Shown here in pieces: positions 1 through 8,695 of a DNA stretch of 64,000 nt (position 1 is its first letter; each line of letters starts with the position of its first letter). Under the pieces are notes generated by a model that saw only the letters and a list, made by a program, of their open reading frames with translations, made no database searches and was not told the DNA's origin. The position numbers were made by a program, and so were the translations under genes. This DNA is from Ruminimicrobiellum sp045223915 (GTDB taxonomy: Bacteria > Elusimicrobiota > Endomicrobiia > Endomicrobiales > Endomicrobiaceae), in assembly GCA_045223915.1 (NCBI GenBank), contig JBGUZU010000018.1, forward strand, positions 16,054-80,053, read 5' to 3'.

Positions 1-342
1 ATCACTCCATTTTATATCTTCACCTATTTTCTCCAAATCTTCTATCTTAACTCCGGAACAATACAAAGAACCTACCAAAGCTCCCATACTGGTACCTACA
101 ACCATATCTATGGGAACATTAGCTTCTCTTAACGCTTTTAAAGCGCCTACATGAGCAAAACCTCTTGCTCCTCCACCGCCTAAAACTAAAATAACTTTAG
201 GTCTTTTTTCTTTAGGAAGATTTATTGTTTTATAATACATGTGGTTTACCAAGAAGTCTTCCTGCTCAAAACAAAAAGCAGTATTACCAAAAAACAATAC
301 CACACATAAAATCGCTATAATAATTTTTAATCTTAATTTCAT
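1..342 (-). CDS. Patatin-like phospholipase, N-terminal part
   Basis: The reading frame starts with ATG at 342 and runs off the left edge after 114 codons, so only the N-terminus is present. It begins with a hydrophobic signal peptide (MKLRLKIIIAILCVVLFF), so the product is probably exported. About 40 residues later comes the glycine-rich oxyanion motif GGGGARGFAH. The nucleophile elbow GTSMGA (GxSxG) follows 30 residues further on. In patatins the Ser of this elbow forms a Ser-Asp dyad that hydrolyses lipid acyl esters; the Asp lies outside the window. Many exported bacterial patatins carry a C-terminal outer-membrane barrel, but whether this one does cannot be seen. Confidence 0.9.
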   Translation of the reverse strand, partial: MKLRLKIIIAILCVVLFFGNTAFCFEQEDFLVNHMYYKTINLPKEKRPKVILVLGGGGARGFAHVGALKALREANVPIDMVVGTSMGALVGSLYCSGVKIEDLEKIGEDIKWSD

Positions 343-361
343 AGATTCAATTTAAATTTTT

Positions 362-549
362 AATTTATAATTTATAATTTGATGTATAGAGGTATGGATG
401 CATAGATTGCAGGAAACTACAAAAGCTATTTTTTTTCTTGCTGTTGCCGTTTCTATTCCTCTATTCCGCTATACTTCCATACTTCAACAAAATGCTCTGC
501 ATTTTGTTTCTATCCCTCTATGCCTCAAAAAATTGCTTCGCAATTTTTT
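362..549. repeat. Intergenic 7/8-bp tandem repeats and palindromes
   Basis: The gap between the patatin and TolC-like genes is mostly repeats. Heptamers of the form TAATTTA lie at about 362-380. Octamers GATGTATA, GAGGTATG and GATGCATA follow at 381-404. Related octamers read on the minus strand at 452-485 (GAAGTATG, GAAGTATA, GCGGAATA, GAGGAATA) and at 511-525. Two palindromes with 3-nt spacers are present: CAAAATGC-tct-GCATTTTG (488-506) and AAAAAATTGC-ttc-GCAATTTTTT (527-549). The second could end transcription leaving the TolC-like gene. The short open frame at 398-583 lies inside the repeats and is not considered a gene. Confidence 0.7.
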
Positions 550-1684
550 ATTCTTTTCCCATTACTTTCCACAATTCCGTTAAACTTTTAATGTAGTTGT
601 ATCTTATGTCCGCTTTTAAAATTTCATGTTCTATGCTTTTAACATTTGATTCTTCCACTTTTAAAAGTTTGTTATACCAAAAATTATATTCGCTGAAAGC
701 TTTTCTTACTTCCAATTTAATTTTATCTTCGATTTTTGCTCTTTCTATTGATGCTTGCCTTGCTTGAATTTTTTTCTGTTTCAATCTTGAAAAAACTGCT
801 CCGCCTTCAAATAAAGGTAAATTTATATTCAAAGTTACATACCAATCTCTTTCCCAATTTTCTTCATTATCACCTAACCAATCGTAAGCTGCTCCCAACA
901 TTATTGTGGGAAGTTTTTCCATTGTTATTAAATTTACTCCGATATTATCCATACTTTCTTGATACTGTGTTGTTTTTATTTCAGGCCTGAACTGATATGC
1001 CCACAAAATACATTGCTGTAAATTTAAATCTAATTTTTCAACATCAATATTGCCTTCGATATCAATTACTGTATCAAGTTCCAATCCTATCAAAGATAAC
1101 AATTCCCAAGTTTCAAGTTCGTATTCATGTTCCAATATATCGAGCTGATTTTGTAAAGTTATATCTTTCTTTTTAGATAAATAATCTTTATAAATTTTTA
1201 TTTTTTCTTTTAATGCTATATTTTTATAAAATTGTGCCTTTACATTTGCAATAACTTCGTTTTTTTGAATTTCTGCATTTGTTTTAGCTTTTTCATAATT
1301 TATTTTTGCCAACTTGTTTGTTGCCATTGTTTTGCCGCCATTATAAATCGGTTGCCATAAAGCTAATTTCGTTGAATAAAAATAATCTCTGCTTCCGTAA
1401 GGCAACAAAATTGTTGCAGGCAAATAGTGTGAGTTTATTAATGTTTCAACATCGTTGCTAAATCTTGATATATTGAAATTCAAATCCAATTTCGGGAAAT
1501 ATAAAGATTTGGCTTCGTTTACCCTTTGCTCTGCATATGCTACCGCTTCGTTAGCAATCAAAATATCTTGATTGATGTTTAAAGCAAGCCTGGTACACTC
1601 ATCTAAAGTTAACACTCTTTCAACACCTTGTGCAAAAACAGGTGATACTGCAAATAACAACAATAAAATAAAATATTTTTTCAT
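548..1684 (-). CDS. TolC-like outer-membrane efflux protein
   Basis: This is a 378-residue protein with a signal peptide ending near VFAQG. Two halves rich in long amphipathic helices follow, as in the OEP/TolC family (for example LTLDECTRLALNINQDILIA near the N-terminus and the INLPLFEGGAVFSRLKQKK segment in the second half). TolC proteins form trimeric outer-membrane channels that work with periplasmic adaptors and inner-membrane pumps. At 378 residues it is shorter than the usual 420-480, and no adaptor or pump gene is adjacent. It overlaps the argH stop by 4 bases (ATGA), so it is probably translated from the argH transcript. The substrate is unknown. Confidence 0.85.
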   Translation of the reverse strand: MKKYFILLLLFAVSPVFAQGVERVLTLDECTRLALNINQDILIANEAVAYAEQRVNEAKSLYFPKLDLNFNISRFSNDVETLINSHYLPATILLPYGSRDYFYSTKLALWQPIYNGGKTMATNKLAKINYEKAKTNAEIQKNEVIANVKAQFYKNIALKEKIKIYKDYLSKKKDITLQNQLDILEHEYELETWELLSLIGLELDTVIDIEGNIDVEKLDLNLQQCILWAYQFRPEIKTTQYQESMDNIGVNLITMEKLPTIMLGAAYDWLGDNEENWERDWYVTLNINLPLFEGGAVFSRLKQKKIQARQASIERAKIEDKIKLEVRKAFSEYNFWYNKLLKVEESNVKSIEHEILKADIRYNYIKSLTELWKVMGKE

Positions 1685-3018
1685 TGCTTTACCCTAACCA
1701 ATTTTTTTAAATCCGATATTTGTTTCAATATTGATTTTTTCGATGTTCCACCGTAAGAAGTTTTAGCATTAACAATATTTTTAACATCTATGAATTTATA
1801 TAAGTCCGACTCAATTTCTTTTGAAAACTTTTTATATTCTTCAATAGAAAGTTTATCCAACGTTTTGTTATTATCTATACAATAGTGAACAATTTTTTGA
1901 ACTATACCGTGCGCCGTTCTGAAAGGAATATTTTTTCTTGCCAAATAGTCTGCAATTTCCGTTGCCTGCAAAAATCCTTTTTCGGTACTTTTTAATGTTC
2001 TGTCTTTTTTGAATTCGAGTGATGCCATAATATCTGTAATAACTTCTAAACACAATTTTATTGTATCTGTTGCATCAAACACAGGGGGTTTATCTTCCTG
2101 CAAATCTCTGTTGTATGCAATAGGAAGTCCTTTCATGATTGTAAGCATTGCCGTTAAATCACCGAATACTCTGCCTGCTTTACCTCTAATAACTTCGGCT
2201 GTATCCGGGTTTCTTTTTTGCGGCATAATGGATGAACCGGAAGTAAACATATCGTCTATATGTATAAAATTAAATTCCACTGAAGACCAAGTAATAATTT
2301 CTTCTGCAAGTTTGGATAAGTGAACGGAAATTAAAGATAAATCAAAAATAAATTCCGCACAGAAATCTCTGTCACTTACACCGTCCAAAGAATTTTCGCA
2401 AGGTCTGAAAAATTCCAACAATTTTGCTGTATAGTTTCTGTCTATTTTAAAAGAAGTTCCCGCAAGTGCGGCACTTCCCAACGGCATAACATTTACTCTT
2501 TTTAAACAATCTATAATTCTTTCTTTATCTCTTTGTATCATCCAAGCATAAGCAAGTAAATGATGTGAAGCGATTATAGGTTGTGCAGGCTGTAAGTGAG
2601 TATAGCCCGGCATTATAACATCAATATTCTTTTCCGCTTTTTGTACAAGCACTTTTTGAAAAGCATTTAACATATCGAATATTGTTAAAATTTCTTTTCT
2701 TATATAAAGTCTTAAATCGGTAGCTACCTGATCGTTTCTGCTTCTTGCCGTATGCATTTTACCGCCGATGGCACCGATTCTTCTTATAAGTTCTTTTTCT
2801 ATTGCAAAATGTATATCTTCTTCCATAGGAAGAGTCCACCCTTTAGACAAATCTTTAAGTATGGAATTTAATCCTGCGATAATTTTTTTACCGTCGGAAG
2901 CAGGTATAATTTTTGTTTTTATCAACATTTGCACATGTGCAATTGAACCTTCAATATCGACTTCCGCCAACCTTTGATCGAAAGAAAATGAACCGATGAA
3001 TTGTTGAAAATTTTTCAT
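1681..3018 (-). CDS. argH: Argininosuccinate lyase
   Basis: A 445-residue member of the fumarase/aspartase superfamily, which cleaves argininosuccinate to arginine and fumarate in the last step of arginine synthesis. The superfamily signature GSSIMPQKRNPD, containing the mobile catalytic loop, lies near residue 275. The substrate-binding segments TARSRNDQVATDLRLY and GYTHLQPAQP are also present, and length is close to the family norm. argG, its usual partner, is 3.2 kb upstream on the same strand, separated by a restriction-modification gene and a terminator. argH overlaps the TolC-like gene by 4 bases downstream. A palindrome AAATTGC-ttc-GCAATTT lies in its leader (3056-3072). Confidence 0.97.
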   Translation of the reverse strand: MKNFQQFIGSFSFDQRLAEVDIEGSIAHVQMLIKTKIIPASDGKKIIAGLNSILKDLSKGWTLPMEEDIHFAIEKELIRRIGAIGGKMHTARSRNDQVATDLRLYIRKEILTIFDMLNAFQKVLVQKAEKNIDVIMPGYTHLQPAQPIIASHHLLAYAWMIQRDKERIIDCLKRVNVMPLGSAALAGTSFKIDRNYTAKLLEFFRPCENSLDGVSDRDFCAEFIFDLSLISVHLSKLAEEIITWSSVEFNFIHIDDMFTSGSSIMPQKRNPDTAEVIRGKAGRVFGDLTAMLTIMKGLPIAYNRDLQEDKPPVFDATDTIKLCLEVITDIMASLEFKKDRTLKSTEKGFLQATEIADYLARKNIPFRTAHGIVQKIVHYCIDNNKTLDKLSIEEYKKFSKEIESDLYKFIDVKNIVNAKTSYGGTSKKSILKQISDLKKLVRVKQ

Positions 3019-3149
3019 TTTTCCACCTTTTATATCGACTATTTTTTAGTCTCTGAAATTGCTTCGCAATTTTTTTGCCTTTTTTAACTTATCTATTTTA
3101 TAAAAATTAAGGTGAGGTGTAAAGAAAAAATTAAACAAAAAAAATAACA

Positions 3150-5939
3150 TTATTTTTTTGTTAATTGTTGGTATAGGTTCATAAGTTTGGATACGGTTTC
3201 GGATTCTGTTAAGTAACAGGTTTTACCGGTTTTTTCGTCTCTTGCTGTAAAGCCATAAGCTTGCATAACGGCTTTATCGTTTTGTTGGTGAGCATTTCTT
3301 AATTCCGGAGGCATTGTAAGTTCATCGTATAAATCCGCTAATGAACTGTTAGGATACAATGCTCTTGCATTTAATATTTCTTGTGCAGTTTTTTCTATTT
3401 TTCCTTTTTGTTCTTTTGTAGGATTAGGCCATGGAAAATTGTTATAAACTAATTTATTTGAATATCTGTATCGCATTTCTAACCTACCACATACAGTTTT
3501 TGTCCAAGCCATGTGAACATTACTTGTTAATATTCCAAAACAATATAAGTTTGAATTTGGAATTATAGAACAAGAGTTATTAGAAATTACATTATTATTA
3601 AAAAATCCTATAGGAATATATTTTCTTGTCTCTGACGAATGCAAAGGTATTAATATATACTTATTCTTTGGTTGTCTTATTTCTCCAAACAAAGTAGGAA
3701 AATCTGCCAACTTTTTTGTTGCTGTTCTATTGCTGTTAAGCCTATGTTGTTTAACTTTATTTACTCTTTCTAAAACAAGTGGCATACTTTTTAATTCGTT
3801 TGGTGGGCAATCTATAAGCCATAAACAATATCTCTTTTTGTTGTTAATAAATTCTTCCGCACCCATAAATTGTTTAATGTATTTAATTGATAACGGCTCT
3901 TTTTTTATGAGATCTTGTTTTTCTTCTTCTGTTAAAAGTAAATTCCCGCCATCGTTTGGCATACTACCGAACACTATTTCATTTACATCACATATAGGTT
4001 TGTTTCTTCCTTCTATAAAAATATTTGGTGCATCGGTTAAATAAAAATTTATATTTTGAACTTTTTGTTTTCTGTCGTTAGAATATAATATTTTAGATTT
4101 ATTATTTTGGTTACAACTAAAACCTACAATTACACAATAAACATGTGCTTTTGAGTTTGATTCACTGTCCCAACGGAAAGTTCTGTGTGCAAAATCTATA
4201 TTTATATTAAATTTTTCGTATAATGGTTTAAACAATATAGCAACCTGTTCTCCTTGTGTTATTGAATTTGTAGATACAAGTGCTGTTTTAATATTTGTGT
4301 TTTGCATAAGTTTTGTTGCTTTATAATACCAACAGGAAACATAGTCTATATTACCTATATTTTCCCATTCGTTACCAAAAATATTTAACATATCCGTTTT
4401 TTGATTTTTAGACATTAATCTTGCACCAACAAACGGCGGATTACCCATAATATAATTCAATTCGAATTTATTTATAACATCTTCCCAATTTATTTGTAGA
4501 GCATTTGCTTCAATTATGTTTGCATAAGTTTTTAACGGTAAAAAGTCTATATTTGTATGGACTATATCTTCCGTCTTTTTTAACATTTGGCTTTCTGCTA
4601 TCCATAAAGCAGTTTTTGCTACTGTTACGGCAAAATCGTTTATTTCTATTCCATAAAATTGTTTTATAGATACTTTAACAGGGTTTGTTATCGCTCCGAT
4701 TAGAGTTTCTCCTTTATATATTATCTCTAAAACTTTATTTTCTAATGTTCTTAAAGAAATATAAGTTTCTGTTAAAAAGTTTCCGCTACCACATGCAGGA
4801 TCTAAAAAAGTTAATTGTGAAAGTTTTGTTTGAAATTCTTCTAATTTTTTCTTTTTTGTTGTTCTTTGCTTTATTTGCGATATTGTCTCAAATTCATTGT
4901 TTAAATCGTCCATAAAGAGCGGATCTATAACTTTGTGTATGTTTTCTATTGATGTATAGTGCATACCGCCGGTTCTTCTTGTTTCAGGATTTAATGTGCT
5001 TTCAAATATTGCTCCGAATATAGTAGGGCTTATTTGAGACCAATCAAAATCTGCACTTGCTTTGTTTAATAAAAAGTCTTTTATTTCTTGTGTAAAGTTT
5101 GGTATTTCAATATCCATATTTTCAAAAAGTCCGCCGTTTACATACGGGAATTGTGCTAAATCTTTTTCCAAATACGGATCTCTGTCTTCATATTTTGTGT
5201 TTAACACTTCAAACAAATCTATCAATGCTTTTCTTATTTTATCAGGTTCTATGTTTTTCAGATAATCTAAAAACATATCGTGTTTGCCGAAAATGTTCGC
5301 ATCTTCGGCATATAAACAAAATACTAAACGGACAATTAAAACATTTAAACTTTTTAATGTTTTTTCATCTTCTTTATTTATATATTGATTTAAAAGTGCG
5401 GTGTATATAAGACCTACAATTTCGCCTGCTTTTATTGATACTTCCATTTCTTTTTGCAAGTGCGGATTTTCGGTATCTACAAGAAAAGATAATCTGTAAT
5501 ATTCTTTTTCTAAATTTTCTAACAGAATTTCTTGAGGTTCACCGTTAGGTTGTTCCATATCGTAAACACAAAACTTTTTAAAATTACAGGTAACAACATA
5601 TTTAGGATGTTTTGATACCGGAAGTTCCGCAATATATCTTTTTGCTTGTTGAAACGGATTTAAAATCGAGCCATCCGATTGTTTTATGGCTTTATATAAA
5701 TTTTTATTGGAACTTTTTTGTTCTATTAAAACTTTTGTTTTTTCAATATAACCGTCTATAAAACTTGTATGATCTATATGAACTTGGTCTTCAAAAGTTA
5801 TATAACTTTCCGGATGTTCTATATTAAAAACATCCCGTAAAAGAGATAACCAAAAAGGTTGGCTTTGTCCTTTTTCGTAACCTTTATCTTTCCAATATTG
5901 TGAAAATTGTTTTGCTGCAAGTCGTTGATTATTTTTCAT
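3150..5939 (-). CDS. Single-chain type IIG (MmeI-like) restriction-methyltransferase
   Basis: The 929-residue protein carries nuclease and N6-adenine methyltransferase activities in one chain, the layout of the MmeI-like family. Asp62 followed by Glu73-Gln-Lys75 fits the D-(X)n-ExK nuclease centre. A helical linker follows, then methyltransferase motif I DPACGSGNF (380-388) and motif IV NPPF (500-503). The last 300 residues should be the target-recognition and C-terminal domains, so the recognition sequence cannot be read by eye. It sits between argG and argH with its own promoter, which suggests insertion into an arginine operon. No separate methylase or specificity gene is nearby. The frame is intact, so it is probably active. 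Confidence 0.9.
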   Translation of the reverse strand: MKNNQRLAAKQFSQYWKDKGYEKGQSQPFWLSLLRDVFNIEHPESYITFEDQVHIDHTSFIDGYIEKTKVLIEQKSSNKNLYKAIKQSDGSILNPFQQAKRYIAELPVSKHPKYVVTCNFKKFCVYDMEQPNGEPQEILLENLEKEYYRLSFLVDTENPHLQKEMEVSIKAGEIVGLIYTALLNQYINKEDEKTLKSLNVLIVRLVFCLYAEDANIFGKHDMFLDYLKNIEPDKIRKALIDLFEVLNTKYEDRDPYLEKDLAQFPYVNGGLFENMDIEIPNFTQEIKDFLLNKASADFDWSQISPTIFGAIFESTLNPETRRTGGMHYTSIENIHKVIDPLFMDDLNNEFETISQIKQRTTKKKKLEEFQTKLSQLTFLDPACGSGNFLTETYISLRTLENKVLEIIYKGETLIGAITNPVKVSIKQFYGIEINDFAVTVAKTALWIAESQMLKKTEDIVHTNIDFLPLKTYANIIEANALQINWEDVINKFELNYIMGNPPFVGARLMSKNQKTDMLNIFGNEWENIGNIDYVSCWYYKATKLMQNTNIKTALVSTNSITQGEQVAILFKPLYEKFNINIDFAHRTFRWDSESNSKAHVYCVIVGFSCNQNNKSKILYSNDRKQKVQNINFYLTDAPNIFIEGRNKPICDVNEIVFGSMPNDGGNLLLTEEEKQDLIKKEPLSIKYIKQFMGAEEFINNKKRYCLWLIDCPPNELKSMPLVLERVNKVKQHRLNSNRTATKKLADFPTLFGEIRQPKNKYILIPLHSSETRKYIPIGFFNNNVISNNSCSIIPNSNLYCFGILTSNVHMAWTKTVCGRLEMRYRYSNKLVYNNFPWPNPTKEQKGKIEKTAQEILNARALYPNSSLADLYDELTMPPELRNAHQQNDKAVMQAYGFTARDEKTGKTCYLTESETVSKLMNLYQQLTKK

Positions 5940-5946
5940 ATTTTAT

Positions 5947-5975
5947 ATTATATGTTAAAAGAGAAATAAAGACAA
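5947..5975 (-). promoter_or_regulatory. Promoter of the restriction-modification gene
   Basis: On the minus strand the -35 TTGTCT (5970-5975) and the -10 TATAAT (5947-5952) are 17 nt apart. Only 7 nt separate the -10 from the ATG at 5939 and there is no Shine-Dalgarno sequence, so the transcript should begin at or within about a base of the start codon. Confidence 0.65.
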
Positions 5976-6008
5976 TAAAAAAAGAGCAGAAGAAAAAAAC
6001 TTCTGCTC
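5976..6008 (-). terminator. Rho-independent terminator after argG
   Basis: Nine-base-pair stem GAGCAGAAG / CTTCTGCTC (5984-5992 with 6000-6008) with a 7-nt A-rich loop on the plus strand. On the minus strand the stem is followed by a run of T. It should end the argD-argG transcript before the R-M gene, whose -35 box lies immediately beyond. Confidence 0.85.
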
Positions 6009-6063
6009 CTTTCAATTTCTTTTTTATAATTTAGCTTAGTATATAAATTTAAGAGACAAGAGA

Positions 6064-6176
6064 AAAATTTAAAATTTGTTAGCGAAACGAAATATTTTTA
6101 AAGTGCGGTGTACATAAGCGAAGCGGTACATAAGCTTTAAAAATATGAAGTTGTAACTAAAAGTTTAAATTTTTAT
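6064..6176. repeat. Long imperfect inverted repeat downstream of argG
   Basis: The arms ATATTTTTAAAG (6092-6103) and CTTTAAAAATAT (6135-6146) are perfect complements across a 31-nt core. The symmetry extends imperfectly outwards to about 6064 and 6176. The core contains GTACATAAGC twice, separated by GAAGCG. It may belong with the hairpin elements at 17463 and 54231, but the core match is weak. No coding potential is seen. Confidence 0.55.
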
Positions 6177-6194
6177 CGTCAAAGAACTTAGCCT

Positions 6195-7400
6195 TTATTT
6201 ATTCTTTCTCATCAAAGCCTGAACCTTCGTCGGTAATCCGAACAAATTGATAAATCCTTCCGCATCTTTTTGGTTATAAATTTCGTCTTTATCAAATGTT
6301 GCAAGCTCTTCCCAATATAAAGGATTTTTTGCTTTTCTTGAAACAACCTGCATATTTCCTTTATAAAGTTTTACTGTTACAGAACCTGTAACATATTTCT
6401 GAGTTACATCTATAAAAGCATCAAGAGCTTCTCTTAAAGGATTAAACCATAATCCGTTATATGCAAGTTCTGCATATTTGTGAGCTATCAATTCTTTATA
6501 GTGCGCCGTATCTCTGTCTATTGTCATAGATTCAAGTTCGTTATGAGCAAAGTATAAAAGTGTTGCAGCAGGAGCTTCATAAACTCCTCTTGATTTCATA
6601 CCTACGAGTCTGTTTTCAATTATATCTATTCTTCCTATACCGTTTGCACCTGCAACTTCATTAAGTTTTTGAACCAAAGATACAGGATCAAATGTTTTAC
6701 CGTTAATTGCTACAGGAATACCTTTAACAAAATCTATTTTTACATAAGTTGCTCTGTTGGGAGCATCTTTTGCAGATACTGTCATTTGGAACATATCTTC
6801 ATCCCATTCGTTTTCCGTATCTTCCAATACTCCGCCTTCATAGGAAATGTGCCAAAGGTTTGCATCTGAAGAATAAGGTTTTGCTTTTGTTACAGGAACG
6901 GGAATTCCTCTTTTTTTAGCATAATCTATTGCATCGTTTCTTGATTTAATGTCCCAAATTCTCCAAGGAGCAATTATTTTTGCTTCAGGCATCAAAGCTT
7001 TAAAACCAAGTTCAAATCTTACCTGATCGTTACCTTTACCTGTTGCACCGTGACAAATTGCATCTGCTTTTTCTTTCTTTGCTATTTCAACAATTTTCTT
7101 TGCGATTACAGGTCTTGCCAATGATGTTCCCAACAAGTATCTGTTTTCATAAAGAGCATTAGCTTTTATTGCAGGGAAAATGTAGTCTGTTACAAACTCT
7201 TTTTTAGCATCTATAACATAACATTTTGAAGCACCTGTTCTTTTAGCTTTTTCTTTAAGTCCGATAACTTCTTTGTCTTGACCTACATTTACACAACATG
7301 CGATAACTTCTGCATTATATGTTTCCTTTATCCAAGATAAAATGATGGATGTGTCAAGTCCGCCCGAATAGGCTACAACTACTTTTTTAATGTCTGCCAT
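6195..7400 (-). CDS. argG: Argininosuccinate synthase
   Basis: A 401-residue enzyme that joins citrulline and aspartate with ATP to form argininosuccinate. The N-terminal PP-loop AYSGGLDTS, which binds ATP, lies at about residues 9-17. Further family segments include CHGATGKGNDQVRFE for ATP and citrulline binding and the KPYSSDANLWHISYEGG segment. Length is typical. Its start lies 22 bases inside argD, so the two are translationally coupled. The terminator at 5984 closes this two-gene unit. Together with argH it completes citrulline-to-arginine conversion; no carbamoyltransferase gene is in the window. Confidence 0.97.
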   Translation of the reverse strand: MADIKKVVVAYSGGLDTSIILSWIKETYNAEVIACCVNVGQDKEVIGLKEKAKRTGASKCYVIDAKKEFVTDYIFPAIKANALYENRYLLGTSLARPVIAKKIVEIAKKEKADAICHGATGKGNDQVRFELGFKALMPEAKIIAPWRIWDIKSRNDAIDYAKKRGIPVPVTKAKPYSSDANLWHISYEGGVLEDTENEWDEDMFQMTVSAKDAPNRATYVKIDFVKGIPVAINGKTFDPVSLVQKLNEVAGANGIGRIDIIENRLVGMKSRGVYEAPAATLLYFAHNELESMTIDRDTAHYKELIAHKYAELAYNGLWFNPLREALDAFIDVTQKYVTGSVTVKLYKGNMQVVSRKAKNPLYWEELATFDKDEIYNQKDAEGFINLFGLPTKVQALMRKNK

Positions 7401-8581
7401 TTTATTGCATCCTCCAATATTTTAATTGCTTTATCAATATCTTTTTTAGTTATTACAAAAGGCGGTAAAAACCTTAAAACATTACCTTGTGTACAGTTTA
7501 TAAGAAGACCTTTTGCAATGCAAAATTCTACTATATCTTTACCGGCAAAATCAAGCTCCACACCTACAAGAAGGCCTAAACTTCTAACTTCTTTAATGCA
7601 GGAAAACTTTTTCTTTAATTCGTTTAATTTTTTAACGAAATATTTTGATTTGTCAGTAACATCTTTCAAAAGTTTCGGAGTAATTAGTTTTAATGTTGCG
7701 GCAGCTGCAGCACAAGATACAGGGTTACCGCCGAAAGTTGAACCGTGATCACCGTAATTAAATACTTCGGCAACTTTTTTGTCTGCAACAACGGCACCTA
7801 ACGGAAGACCGTTAGCAATTGCTTTTGCTAATGTAAAGATGTCCGGCTTTATTCCGTAATGTTGCCAAGCAAAAGTTTTACCTGTTCTTGCCAAACCGCA
7901 CTGAATTTCGTCGCATATTAAAAGAAGATTTTTATCGTCACAAAGTTTCCTTAAATCTTTAACGAACTTTTTGTCGGCAATATTTATTCCGCCTTCACCT
8001 TGTACCAACTCAATCATTACGGCTACAGTATTTTTGTTTATTAACTTTTTTACTGAATCTATATTGTTAAATTCGGCAAACACAAACTTTTGTTGTAACG
8101 GTTTAAAAGGAATATGAAACTTTTCCTGACCTGTTGCAGCAAGAGTTGCAAGTGTTCTTCCGTGAAAAGAGTTTTTAAATGCAATTATTTCGTATCTTTT
8201 AGTTCCGTCCTTTAAAGGATGATCGCTGCCCCACTTTCTTGCAATTTTTATTGCACCTTCGTTGGCTTCAGCACCTGTATTTGCAAGGAATACCCTGCCG
8301 TTTTTAAAAGATTTATCAAGCAAAGCTTTTGCAACTTCAACTTGCGGTTTGGAATAATAAACGTTGGAACAGTGTACAAACAAATCCAACTGTTTTTTTA
8401 TTGCAGAAATTACTGCAGGGTTACCGTGACCGAAACTGCAAACACTTATACCGGAAAAAAAATCCAAATATTTTTTACCGTTTTCGTCCCAAACATATTG
8501 TCCTTTAGATTTCTTAACGGAAACATTATATCTTTTGTATGTCTTCATTAAATATTTATTTTCTTGTTGTTGAGTGTTCAT
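7379..8581 (-). CDS. argD: Acetylornithine aminotransferase (class III PLP enzyme)
   Basis: A 400-residue class III aminotransferase. PLP-binding features are visible: the GAEANEGAIKIARKWG segment for the cofactor phosphate, ICDEIQCGLARTGK with the ring-stacking Asp, and the Schiff-base lysine in TLAKAIANGLPLGAV. In arginine synthesis the enzyme converts N-acetylglutamate semialdehyde to N-acetylornithine, and argG lying next to it supports that role. Ornithine and 4-aminobutyrate aminotransferases belong to the same family and cannot be fully excluded. AAGGAG precedes the ATG at normal spacing. Confidence 0.9.
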   Translation of the reverse strand: MNTQQQENKYLMKTYKRYNVSVKKSKGQYVWDENGKKYLDFFSGISVCSFGHGNPAVISAIKKQLDLFVHCSNVYYSKPQVEVAKALLDKSFKNGRVFLANTGAEANEGAIKIARKWGSDHPLKDGTKRYEIIAFKNSFHGRTLATLAATGQEKFHIPFKPLQQKFVFAEFNNIDSVKKLINKNTVAVMIELVQGEGGINIADKKFVKDLRKLCDDKNLLLICDEIQCGLARTGKTFAWQHYGIKPDIFTLAKAIANGLPLGAVVADKKVAEVFNYGDHGSTFGGNPVSCAAAAATLKLITPKLLKDVTDKSKYFVKKLNELKKKFSCIKEVRSLGLLVGVELDFAGKDIVEFCIAKGLLINCTQGNVLRFLPPFVITKKDIDKAIKILEDAIKWQTLKK

Positions 8582-8623
8582 TACATGCTCCTTTGCATAT
8601 ATGATAAATAAAATAACTTTAAT

Positions 8624-8652
8624 ATTTTACATATATTTTATTTATAAAACAA
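8624..8652 (-). promoter_or_regulatory. argD promoter
   Basis: On the minus strand TTGTTT (8647-8652) and TAAAAT (8624-8629) are separated by 17 nt. The leader to the argD ATG is about 35 nt and holds AAGGAG. Its -35 box lies only 4 bases from that of the divergent pcrA promoter, so the two may interfere with each other. Confidence 0.55.
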
Positions 8653-8656
8653 TTAT

Positions 8657-8686
8657 TTGAGTATTATTTTTTATATATGGTATAAT
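8657..8686 (+). promoter_or_regulatory. pcrA promoter with extended -10
   Basis: TTGAGT (8657-8662), an 18-nt spacer and TATAAT (8681-8686), with TG one base upstream of the -10. The start codon at 8696 is only 9 nt past the -10, so the mRNA would have about 3 leader bases. The TTG at 8657 that extends the reading frame is the -35 box itself and cannot be the start. Confidence 0.7.
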
Positions 8687-8695
8687 ACACAAATT

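Noticed and set aside
8657..8695. Upstream TTG start that would lengthen the PcrA helicase by 13 residues
   Set aside because: The TTG is the -35 box and the following codons cover the -10 box of a near-consensus promoter. The extension has no family resemblance.
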